Source of the DNA: a virus
Strand: one strand, 5' to 3'
Virus record (IMG/VR): IMGVR_UViG_3300043438_001095
Coordinates: 1 to 23,709 of that record
Length of the DNA stretch: 23,709 bases
This document shows, one piece after another, positions 6,279 through 12,417 of the stretch. The notes under the pieces are model-generated. The model was not told the origin of the DNA. It searched no databases and saw only the letters and a list, made by a program, of their open reading frames with translations. The translations under genes were made by a program, and so were the position numbers. The stretch's first letter is position 1. Every line of letters begins with the position of its first letter.

Positions 6279-6742
6279 TGGCTGCTCAAGATAATTTATC
6301 TAAACAACAATGGAATCAATCAGAATTAACTTTTCAAGTACACCGTGGTGTAACTCGTAAATTTAAAAAGGATGCACCTCTTGGAATGCATTGGTCAGCA
6401 GATCCTCAAGTAGCAAGAAGGTTTGCTGGATCTTTTGGCACCGTCATGCATGCCGAAGTTCCTATCAGTGCTGTAGAGACAGATAGTAAGAGATTGAGTC
6501 GTGCTCAAGTTGATTTGCGTGATAAAGAAATGAAGCGTCCAGAAAAGGAAGTTCCAGTTAAACCTGGCGCAAAAGTAAAAGTTACAGGTATCTCTGGACC
6601 TGAAGCAGATCCTGTTACAGGCAATTGGAATGGATTAAGAAGAAATGAATCTCCAACATTCTCTTCTTGGGTAGCAAGTAAAGATAGCAAACGTCCAGCA
6701 AGAAAACGTACATATAAAAATCCTAAAGAGATGCAAGCATAA
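6278..6742 (+). CDS. Predicted R-S-E type mono-ADP-ribosyltransferase, paralogue (154 aa)
   Basis: The ATG at 6278 overlaps the previous TAA; an in-frame ATG at 6266 lies inside the previous gene and is less likely. After the tag-like MAAQDNLSKQQW the ART blocks are VHRG (R23), LGMHWSADPQVARRFAG (S40) and EKEVPVKPGAKVKVTG (E89-K-E91). The Ser is retained here, so the R-S-ExE triad is complete. The middle is longer than in the paralogue upstream. A basic C-terminal tail (KRPARKRTYKNPKEMQA) follows, similar in character to the RTRTYTPPRKWKA tail of the paralogue. Expected reaction: NAD-dependent ADP-ribosylation of a host protein. Target unknown. Confidence 0.55.
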   Translation: MAAQDNLSKQQWNQSELTFQVHRGVTRKFKKDAPLGMHWSADPQVARRFAGSFGTVMHAEVPISAVETDSKRLSRAQVDLRDKEMKRPEKEVPVKPGAKVKVTGISGPEADPVTGNWNGLRRNESPTFSSWVASKDSKRPARKRTYKNPKEMQA

Positions 6743-7248
6743 TGTTAAATCAAAGACAATTTAATATGCCTGTTCCTGAAAATGTTCAAATAAGAAAAGC
6801 AGGCGGTAAAGGTCATCTTGAAGGCGATAAGAGTGAGAGTGCTACTGGCATGGTTAGAACTGAGCGATTAATTCCTTTGATGGAACATAGGCGCCTTGGT
6901 GCTGATGCCCAACCTTCTAGTTCTAAAGTTATTGCTGGAATTAGAGGAGACATTAAGAGTGGCAAAGGTATTAATAATCCAATCATGGTTGCATATGATC
7001 ACGCTAATAAGTGGGGCGTTGTTGGTGAAGGACACCATAGATTAGAGGCTGCAATGGCAGAGGGCGTTACCCATGTGCCCGTGACAGTTTATCGTCAGCC
7101 AGGATTAGGTGAAAGAAAAGAAAACTTTAAAGGCGGTCATTTAGCCATGATAACTAACTTCACTGATAAAGGAAGTTATGAAGAACGTACAGGAAAAGAA
7201 TATGTGCCTACTAATATTCACCCCGCTCACTTTAAGCAGTTTCAATGA
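6742..7248 (+). CDS. ParB/sulfiredoxin-like domain protein (168 aa)
   Basis: The N-terminus MLNQRQF is a shorter version of the tag on neighbouring proteins. From about residue 60 it follows the ParB-N/sulfiredoxin pattern: IRGDIKSGKGINNPIMVAY, then WGVVGEGHHRLEAA (93-104), where ParB proteins have the GxHR nucleotide-binding box, then VTHVPVTVYR. ParB-fold proteins act as CTPases, nucleases or kinases, and phage versions are diverse. There is no helix-turn-helix after the domain, so this is not a segregation ParB. The context (ART genes, SNase) suggests a modifying enzyme or nuclease effector. The start overlaps the previous stop (TAATG) and the stop overlaps the next start (ATGA). Confidence 0.65.
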   Translation: MLNQRQFNMPVPENVQIRKAGGKGHLEGDKSESATGMVRTERLIPLMEHRRLGADAQPSSSKVIAGIRGDIKSGKGINNPIMVAYDHANKWGVVGEGHHRLEAAMAEGVTHVPVTVYRQPGLGERKENFKGGHLAMITNFTDKGSYEERTGKEYVPTNIHPAHFKQFQ

Positions 7249-7601
7249 ACAACTACGATCATCAAATAGTTTCTAATGTTAGAGAGCATCTAACTGATGA
7301 CCTACGTAGTGCAAAGTTTCGTGGACACGAGTGCAAGACCGCTGGCCACTGCTACGTCGCCAGTGAGGCGGTGTACCACTCACTAGGTGGTAAGTCTGCT
7401 GGCTATACTCCAATGCAGATTAAACATGAAGGAACTAGTCACTGGTTTTTAAAGCATTCATCAGGAAAGATAATTGATGCAACCTCAGATCAATTTGCAA
7501 CTGCAGTTCCTTATGAGAAAGCCAAGGGAAGAGGCTTCCTCACTAAGGAGCCGTCTAGACGTGCAAAGACATTAATGAGTCGTCTGGAATCGAATCCCTA
7601 A
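7245..7601 (+). CDS. Cys-His-Asp thiol-enzyme-like protein (118 aa)
   Basis: Last gene of the operon. The product has a papain/transglutaminase-like order of residues: GHCYVASEAVYHSLGG with C36 at a helix start, TSHWFLKHSSG with H66, and KIIDATSDQF with D78, followed by VPYEKAKGRGFLTKEPSRRA. This resembles small phage and archaeal hypothetical proteins I recognise by the GHCYVASEA and HWFL-IDAT strings. A protease, transglutaminase or amidase activity would fit the Cys-His-Asp set but is untested. It has no tag at its N-terminus. Its last 47 nt overlap the 3' end of the leftward gene at 7555. Confidence 0.6.
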   Translation: MNNYDHQIVSNVREHLTDDLRSAKFRGHECKTAGHCYVASEAVYHSLGGKSAGYTPMQIKHEGTSHWFLKHSSGKIIDATSDQFATAVPYEKAKGRGFLTKEPSRRAKTLMSRLESNP

Positions 7602-8088
7602 ACTCCTCTATTGGAACTCTCCAACAGTTTCCTGACTTCTCTTGAGACCACCACTCATCTTTTTGACATTCTGCTACTGGTAACCAGCCATATATCTCTA
7701 CTGAAGAGAAATACTCTAGATCGTGAATTCTTGTGCCAACAATTATGGCGTTCTTATTTACATCCTTGCTCCATACAGGTATTGCATCTTTTGTTCTGAC
7801 ACAACGCACCTCTAAGTTATTCCCAACATCAGGGTGATTAATACGGTTCTTATGCTCCTCATTTGTATACCAAGGAACGTTCCAGGGCATTTTATAAAGT
7901 TTAGCCACCGCATACTCTGCGACATTTGCTCTTATATTTGCATTTAGTTCAAACTCAAGCCAACCTTGACGTTTGCCCTCAGCATAGTTTGGGCGATCTA
8001 TACTGCCCCATTTTAATAGCCAGCGTTCCATACCCAGTTGAGCACAGATTCTAATCTCATCTTTTGTTAGTTCTACTATTTTTGCCAT
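7555..8088 (-). CDS. PD-(D/E)XK nuclease-like hypothetical protein (177 aa)
   Basis: The leftward gene is read from its own promoter at 8095-8103. Residues fit a restriction-endonuclease-like core loosely: E58 in the first helix (NVAEYAVAKLY), D87 in HPDVGNNLEVR with E93-V-R95 on the next strand, and later strands NAIIVGTRI and VEIYGWLPVAE. The xR in place of the usual xK and the absence of other landmarks make this assignment tentative. Trp-rich ends (EWWSQ, GNCWRVP) may form a lid. Similar proteins occur in phages without a known role. It is isolated by orientation from both flanking rightward units, with a 47-nt tail-to-tail overlap with the thiol-enzyme gene. Confidence 0.5.
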   Translation of the reverse strand: MAKIVELTKDEIRICAQLGMERWLLKWGSIDRPNYAEGKRQGWLEFELNANIRANVAEYAVAKLYKMPWNVPWYTNEEHKNRINHPDVGNNLEVRCVRTKDAIPVWSKDVNKNAIIVGTRIHDLEYFSSVEIYGWLPVAECQKDEWWSQEKSGNCWRVPIEEFRDSIPDDSLMSLHV

Positions 8089-8094
8089 GTGCCA

Positions 8095-8103
8095 AACCTA
8101 TCA
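8095..8103 (-). promoter_or_regulatory. Extended -10 promoter for the leftward nuclease-like gene
   Basis: On the minus strand TGA-TAGGTT is followed by 6 nt and the ATG at 8088. It shares TGTGATAGG with the promoters at 1595 and 3863. No Shine-Dalgarno of the AAGGAG type is present, so a leaderless mRNA is likely. Confidence 0.6.
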
Positions 8104-8137
8104 CACTGCGACAATAGCCCCATACGAAAGGAGCCAG

Positions 8138-8878
8138 ATGGCAGACAAAGGCACAGCAGCAGCAATTATTGAGGTTGCAGAAAAAGAAGTTGGCACTATT
8201 GAAGGTCCAAAAGATAACGAAACTAAGTACGGTAAGTTTACCAAGGCTGATTTTCTACCATGGTGTGGGTCTTTTGTTATGTGGTGTGCTAATCAGGCAG
8301 GTGTAAAGGTTCCTAATACAGTTTCAACTGTGGCAGGTGCAACAGCATTTAGAAAGATGGGTACCTGGGTAGACGCAAAAGATGCCTCTCCAAAACCAGG
8401 AGACATAGCCTATTTTGATTTTCCAGGAGATGGTGTAGATAGAATTTCTCACGTAGGTATTGTTGTATCTAACAATGGAGATGGAACAGTTACCTGCATT
8501 GAAGGCAATACTGCAGGAACTGCAAAAGGTGATCAGCGCAATGGTGGAGAAGTTTGTAAAAAAGTTCGTGGCTACATATCCAATAAAAAGAAGGTCATGG
8601 TATCTGTTGTTGGATTTGGTCGCCCTAACTATGTTGGTAACGAAGTTGAGGCAAGCGTCCCTGTTTCAGAGACACCAACCTTCCCAGGAACTATTAAACC
8701 TGGAAGTAAAGGAAACAACGTCAAGGTTGTTCAACGTGCTCTTGGTCTAATGGCTGATGGAGACTACGGCCCAGCCACAAAGAAGGCTGTAATTGCATTT
8801 CAAGACAATCACGACATTTTGGACTCTAACGGAATTGTTGGCCCCAAGACCTGGGCAGAACTGGTCAAACTCCTATAA
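8138..8878 (+). CDS. Endolysin: CHAP amidase/peptidase plus peptidoglycan-binding domain
   Basis: The start is ATG 8138, set by AAGGAG at 8128-8133; the longer in-frame version from 8087 overlaps the promoter of the divergent gene and is not supported. The 246-residue product has an N-terminal CHAP domain (about 1-170) with C43 in FLPWCGSFVMWC, H105 in ISHVGIVV and the acidic/Asn partner in CIEGNT (120-125). A C-terminal PG_binding_1 domain (about 185-246) contains GSKGNNVKVVQRALGL, DGDYGPATKKAVIAFQ and GIVGPKTWAELVKLL. It cleaves cell-wall peptides or amide bonds at lysis. No signal peptide is seen, so it needs a holin; candidates lie at 15873-16278. A strong terminator follows the stop. Confidence 0.88.
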   Translation: MADKGTAAAIIEVAEKEVGTIEGPKDNETKYGKFTKADFLPWCGSFVMWCANQAGVKVPNTVSTVAGATAFRKMGTWVDAKDASPKPGDIAYFDFPGDGVDRISHVGIVVSNNGDGTVTCIEGNTAGTAKGDQRNGGEVCKKVRGYISNKKKVMVSVVGFGRPNYVGNEVEASVPVSETPTFPGTIKPGSKGNNVKVVQRALGLMADGDYGPATKKAVIAFQDNHDILDSNGIVGPKTWAELVKLL

Positions 8879-8898
8879 ACTGGACATTTTACCCCCAT

Positions 8899-8937
8899 AG
8901 CCCCCTAAGAACCATCTGGTATTCTTGGGGGGCTTTC
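8899..8937 (+). terminator. Rho-independent terminator after the endolysin gene
   Basis: AGCCCCCTAAGAA (8899-8911) pairs with TTCTTGGGGGGCT (8922-8934), a 13-bp stem with one G-T pair and a short loop, followed by TTTC. It lies 21 nt after the endolysin stop and just before the Ntn-hydrolase gene. Confidence 0.85.
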
Positions 8938-8953
8938 TACTGAAGGGGTGCCC

Positions 8954-9499
8954 ATGACAACTATCATCGGAGTACAGTACGAAGATCGCTGCATCTTACT
9001 TGCAGATAATCAAGTAACAGATGACAGTGGTCGAATCTATCGACATCCACAGATGGCAAAAGTTACCGAACGTGGTGATTTTATAATTGCTGGTTCTGGA
9101 GAGGTGTCTCCTTGCGACATTGCTCAACACATTTGGAATCCACCAAAATTAACTGCAAAAGATTCTAAAGATGTCTATCACTTTATGATTGCAAAGGCTA
9201 TGCCTTCTTTTAGAAAATGTTTGACTGAAAATGGATACGACTTTAATGAGGACCACGACAAGTCTAAAGAAGGGTTACGATTCCAATTCTTAATGGCTGT
9301 TGGTGGCGAGTTGTTTGATATTGATCAAGATTTGGCTGTTATGAGAAGTATGGATGGAACATATGCAGTTGGCTCTGGTGCAACGTACGCTTTAGGAGCC
9401 TTACATGCTGGTGCTAAACCAATGAAGGCTATGGAAATTGCTGCAAAACTCACAGCCTTTACTTCAGGTCCATACATTGAAAAGGAACAACTTAAGTAA
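8954..9499 (+). CDS. HslV/proteasome-like Ntn-hydrolase (181 aa)
   Basis: AAGGGG (8943-8948) positions the ATG at 8954 as start; an in-frame GTG at 8948 overlaps that site. Removing Met1 exposes TTIIGVQYEDRCILLADNQV, the T1-family start. It has a catalytic Thr1 and a D17 equivalent; a Lys in the next block (QMAKV) would stand for K33. Further family marks are DFIIAGSGEVSPC and the late block YAVGSGATYALGALHAG with EIAAKLTAFTSGPY, as in HslV and 20S beta subunits. These enzymes are self-compartmentalised proteases. No ATPase partner is in the window. A phage copy could degrade or process proteins during infection or act as a head-maturation protease; both are inference. Confidence 0.8.
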   Translation: MTTIIGVQYEDRCILLADNQVTDDSGRIYRHPQMAKVTERGDFIIAGSGEVSPCDIAQHIWNPPKLTAKDSKDVYHFMIAKAMPSFRKCLTENGYDFNEDHDKSKEGLRFQFLMAVGGELFDIDQDLAVMRSMDGTYAVGSGATYALGALHAGAKPMKAMEIAAKLTAFTSGPYIEKEQLK

Positions 9500-9535
9500 C
9501 TTTTGTGGGATACATCACACTTTATAAAAGTTACT
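9495..9535. terminator. Long stem-loop at the end of the Ntn-hydrolase gene
   Basis: AGTAACTTTT (9495-9504) pairs perfectly with AAAAGTTACT (9526-9535). Inside, GTGGGAT and ATCACAC add six more pairs with one mismatch. The stem starts within the stop codon region. There is no T-run after it, so it may be a 3' stabilising structure rather than a classic terminator. Confidence 0.5.
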
Positions 9536-9708
9536 CCTGATATAAACATAAACATGTATTAAAATAACAGCGTCTATTATAGATACTGCTCTTTTACTAT
9601 TTTTAACACTTTTAACAACATTTCGACTCCTTCAGTGTCTTATTAGATGTAAGAAGATAAGGTATTTAAAGACTCCATCGTGAGCCTATTTTAAGGAGAC
9701 ACAACTAA

Positions 9709-10671
9709 GTGATATCACTGAAAAAAATCGCACTTGTTAGTGCTGCAGCATTGACAAGCACCGTTCTTTTAGTTCCATCAGCAAATGCAAATATATTAAC
9801 TCTGACCGTTAACGGTTCAGCAGCAACTGGAGGCACAGCAGCAACTGCTCCTGTAGCACTTCCTGTTCCAGCAGATAACAGCGTTGATTTAGCAGATGCA
9901 TTAAAAATTGCTGTAACAGGTTTAGATACTGGTACAGTTGTTACTGCTGTTGCTACAAATGCAACATTAGTTCCAGCCGTAGCAACTTCTACTGCTCCAG
10001 TTACTGCATCCTCTGGAACTGCAAGTCTTTCTATTAGTACAGGAACTGGTACCACTGCTGATATTTTTGTTTATACAAAAACAACTGCAGTAGGGTCTGT
10101 TGCTGTAACTATCCGTGGAAATACAACTACATATTACGTACAAGGAACTGCTGGTGCACTTAATGCAATTGCACTAACCGCACCTGATTCAGCAGCGGCT
10201 GGAAGTACTCAATCATTAAAGGTAACTGGATACGATGTATTTGGAAACTTAAAGGGTGGAGCATCTATCAATGCTGTTGTAAGCAATGGGTCTACAGCCT
10301 CTGCAACTACTTTAACAACAGACACTGTTACAGCAACAAATGGAACTAAAACATTTGATGTAGCAATTCCAGCAGCAGGTCAAGTTACTGTAATTGTTTA
10401 TGCAACTGTTGCTACTGCAATTGCTGGCATGTCAACTCCTGTTGGGTCAGTTAGCAAGAACATTGCTATTCGTGATCTTGCAGGTGAGTTAGCAGCAGTC
10501 CAAGCAGCACTTGCAGCAGAGAAGGTTGGTCGTGCCGCTGATAAAGCAGCCTATGACTCAGCCACCGCAACTGCTACAAAGCAGATTGCTGATCTAAATG
10601 CAGCAATTGCAAGTCTAAAAGCCCTTTATAACAAGTTGGCTAAGAAGTACAAATTAAAGACTATTAAGTAG
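9709..10671 (+). CDS. Secreted Ala/Thr-rich surface protein (320 aa)
   Basis: A GTG start follows AAGGAG. The N-terminus is a signal peptide (MISLKKIALVSAAALTSTVL, then LVPSANA, likely cleaved near residue 27). The mature part is Ala/Thr/Val rich with beta-strand repeats of Ig-like character (ALTAPDSAAAGSTQSLKVTG, YDVFGNLKGGASINAVVSNG). The C-terminus is a coiled coil (LAGELAAVQAALAAEKVGRA, KQIADLNAAIASLKALYNKL) with a basic end KKYKLKTIK. This architecture looks like host cell-surface proteins of small freshwater actinobacteria rather than a typical virion protein. It could alter the infected cell surface or be a host gene captured by the phage. The 209 nt before it hold no other gene; TCTATTATAGA (9573-9583) is a small palindrome there. 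Confidence 0.7.
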   Translation: MISLKKIALVSAAALTSTVLLVPSANANILTLTVNGSAATGGTAATAPVALPVPADNSVDLADALKIAVTGLDTGTVVTAVATNATLVPAVATSTAPVTASSGTASLSISTGTGTTADIFVYTKTTAVGSVAVTIRGNTTTYYVQGTAGALNAIALTAPDSAAAGSTQSLKVTGYDVFGNLKGGASINAVVSNGSTASATTLTTDTVTATNGTKTFDVAIPAAGQVTVIVYATVATAIAGMSTPVGSVSKNIAIRDLAGELAAVQAALAAEKVGRAADKAAYDSATATATKQIADLNAAIASLKALYNKLAKKYKLKTIK

Positions 10672-10737
10672 TATTTCCCTACAACTTAATATGAGCCTCC
10701 TGAGCATGAGGACGCAAAAACTGCTCACTTAAATTTA

Positions 10738-10746
10738 TGGTAGGCT
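10738..10746 (+). promoter_or_regulatory. Extended -10 promoter, leaderless type
   Basis: TGG-TAGGCT ends 6 nt before the ATG at 10753, the same geometry as the promoters at 1595, 3863 and 8095. The intervening CTAGGG is too close to the ATG to be a good ribosome site. Confidence 0.5.
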
Positions 10747-10752
10747 CTAGGG

Positions 10753-11016
10753 ATGTCTAAAACCCAAGATAAAAAAGTACAGAGAAAGATAGAGCATGCC
10801 GAGTTCCTTTGGAATCAGGCACAATTACAATCAGCCCTAATCAAAAATCAATTGGATCTTGCTGTTCAAACCTTTAAAGAATTAAGTGGAGAAATGACTG
10901 AAGAACAGATAAAGGCAACTGAAGAACAGACCCAAATTCAATATAAACGTATTGAAGAGTACTTAATGAAGGAAAAAGAGAAGTATTTAGAACGTCTTGG
11001 AATAAAAAATGACTAA
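10753..11016 (+). CDS. Coiled-coil hypothetical protein (87 aa)
   Basis: The product is almost wholly helical and charged: KVQRKIEHAEFLWNQAQLQS, LDLAVQTFKELSGEMTEEQI and YKRIEEYLMKEKEKYLERLG. No cysteine, membrane segment or enzyme motif is visible. It begins behind a leaderless-type promoter and overlaps the next gene by 8 nt, so the two form a small operon. A structural adaptor or scaffold role is possible; function unknown. Confidence 0.6.
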   Translation: MSKTQDKKVQRKIEHAEFLWNQAQLQSALIKNQLDLAVQTFKELSGEMTEEQIKATEEQTQIQYKRIEEYLMKEKEKYLERLGIKND

Positions 11017-11755
11017 ATTAAAACCTTTGATAATTTATTGGTCTCCAAGTTATCTTATGCAGTCAGACCAATCACAAGATTGGAATATGTTATACCAAGA
11101 ACCTAAAAATTTATTTTCTGAATTAATTAAAAATAAACATGTAAATGCTGGTCCATTCCAATTTTTTTCATGCCCTGCTGTGTCTGGAAGATTAAAAAAT
11201 ACTTTTATTTTTTATAATATGTTAGATACTTTTTTTGAATATGTTACAAACAAAACTGGTGAAACTACAATTACTAACACAGAACCCTACGGTTTATCAC
11301 AAACTATTTTACGACCATCTCCATTACAAAATAGTGCTTCCATACGATTGGGATTAGCCTATACTTTTTTTTCTGAAGAATCAGTACTAGGGTTTGTGAA
11401 TGCTCCAATATTGCATAAACCTAATTATACAAATTATGGAACAGTTATTTCTGGAGGATATGATTTTAGTAAGTGGTATAGACCTGTGACCGTAGAAATC
11501 TTAACATGGAAAGACTCTGGAACATTTAAACTTTTTAAAGATGAACCTTTATTTTATTTGGAAATGATTACTGAAAGACCCGTTATTCTAAAAAGGTATG
11601 TTATGTCAAAAAAACTTCAGGAATACAGTGATGCTTGCGTAAATGCCCCTAATTTTCATGGTCTTTTTAAACCTTTAAAAGAACGTTATAAAATTTTTAC
11701 TTCTACCAGAACAAACGAATTAGTACTAAAAGAAATACAAAAAAATTTAATTTAA
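11009..11755 (+). CDS. Uncharacterised AT-rich phage protein, cyanophage-type (248 aa)
   Basis: The product begins MTKLKPLIIYWSPSYLMQSD and has blocks FQFFSCPAVSGRLKNTFIFY, SIRLGLAYTFFSEES, ISGGYDFSKWYRPVTVEI, EPLFYLEMITERPVILKRY and HGLFKPLKERYKIFTSTRTN. I recognise this set as typical of uncharacterised cyanophage proteins; the YRP...W...DEPLFY stretch also recalls the strand pattern of the protein at 1610. The gene is markedly AT-rich, like 1610-3856, and unlike the genes just before and after, which suggests recent exchange. It is translated with the 10753 gene (8-nt overlap). There is no signal peptide. Function unknown. Confidence 0.6.
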   Translation: MTKLKPLIIYWSPSYLMQSDQSQDWNMLYQEPKNLFSELIKNKHVNAGPFQFFSCPAVSGRLKNTFIFYNMLDTFFEYVTNKTGETTITNTEPYGLSQTILRPSPLQNSASIRLGLAYTFFSEESVLGFVNAPILHKPNYTNYGTVISGGYDFSKWYRPVTVEILTWKDSGTFKLFKDEPLFYLEMITERPVILKRYVMSKKLQEYSDACVNAPNFHGLFKPLKERYKIFTSTRTNELVLKEIQKNLI

Positions 11756-11831
11756 ACCGTAAAAATAGGTTTATTTAAGAATAATACTTAAAAAAACAGG
11801 CATTTAGAAAGACTAGATATTCTATAAGACT

Positions 11832-11837
11832 GATAAT
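11832..11837 (+). promoter_or_regulatory. Possible -10 box for the lipoprotein gene
   Basis: GATAAT ends 6 nt before the ATG at 11844 and no Shine-Dalgarno is present. The hexamer differs from TATAAT at one base. The N6 spacing matches the leaderless promoters elsewhere in the window. Confidence 0.35.
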
Positions 11838-11843
11838 TCGTCT

Positions 11844-12044
11844 ATGTTAAAAAGGATATTTTTTACAGTTGCCTCGGTTGCCCTTCTTTCGGGATGCGGG
11901 TATGATGGGCATTTCAGGTATCCTTGTCAAGATCCTGCAAATTGGGAGAATGCAGAATGCAAACCACCAATCTGTACAGCCAACGGGGCATGTCCAGAAG
12001 ATCTAGTTGGTCAAAAAGAACCAGAAGGAACACAAAATGGCTAA
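11844..12044 (+). CDS. Small lipoprotein (66 aa)
   Basis: The N-terminus MLKRIFFTVASVALLSGCGY is a lipoprotein signal peptide with lipobox LLSGC, so C18 would be lipidated and the protein anchored outside the membrane. The mature part carries four further Cys in FRYPCQDPANWENAECKPPI and CTANGACPEDL, probably two disulfides. This RYPCQDPANW...ECKPPIC pattern resembles small lipoproteins of T4-like cyanophages. It overlaps the following membrane-protein gene by 8 nt, and those two genes are adjacent in the cyanophage genomes I recall. A role in superinfection exclusion or envelope change is possible but untested. Confidence 0.75.
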   Translation: MLKRIFFTVASVALLSGCGYDGHFRYPCQDPANWENAECKPPICTANGACPEDLVGQKEPEGTQNG

Positions 12045-12417
12045 AGAAAGATTAACACCTCAAGACTTAGATGCAAGATTAAAGTTTATTTTAGGTATCA
12101 CGTTAGGTTCTATCTTATTCATTACATCAACAGGAATTATGTATGCGTTAATATTTGTAACTCAACCAATCACTGGTCAATCTGAAAATGACAAAATGTT
12201 TTTCAATGTATTGGGCAGTGTGGCTACTTTTATTACAGGAACACTTGCTGGTCTTTTAATTGGTCGCAGTGGTTCTGATGCAGTCGCTACTGCTGTAAAA
12301 GATACTGTTGCTGAAATTACACCTAATGTTTCTGAAGTTACACCTAGTGTTGCTGAGGTTAAAACAACTACAGAAGAAATTCCTGCAGCAAAGTTAGATG
12401 ATCCTAACTATAATTAA
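12037..12417 (+). CDS. Two-helix membrane protein with charged tail (126 aa)
   Basis: AAGGA at 12025-12029 supports ATG 12037 as start; an in-frame upstream start at 12007 lacks one and lies inside the lipoprotein gene. After LTPQDLDARLKF there are two membrane segments, about 20-42 (LGITLGSILFITSTGIMYAL) and 60-80 (VLGSVATFITGTLAGLLIG). The soluble tail contains a short repeat, ITPNVSEVTPSVAEV, and ends LDDPNYN. The ELDARLKFILG start and the FITGTLAG segment resemble cyanophage membrane proteins next to the lipoprotein. They may work as an envelope pair, perhaps spanin- or exclusion-like; this is inference. The stop overlaps the end of the leftward FmdB-like gene. Confidence 0.7.
   Translation: MAKERLTPQDLDARLKFILGITLGSILFITSTGIMYALIFVTQPITGQSENDKMFFNVLGSVATFITGTLAGLLIGRSGSDAVATAVKDTVAEITPNVSEVTPSVAEVKTTTEEIPAAKLDDPNYN

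Noticed and set aside
8087-8137. Longer N-terminus for the endolysin
   Set aside because: The extra 17 residues overlap the promoter of the divergent gene, while AAGGAG at 8128-8133 clearly selects the ATG at 8138.
9601-9617. Two copies of TTTTAACA, 9 nt apart
   Set aside because: Short, AT-rich and not repeated elsewhere; could be chance. No array of repeats and spacers, hence no CRISPR.
9705-10055. Leftward 116-codon open frame, Ala/Val rich
   Set aside because: Antisense of the repetitive Ala/Thr codons of the secreted protein; no ribosome site or motif.
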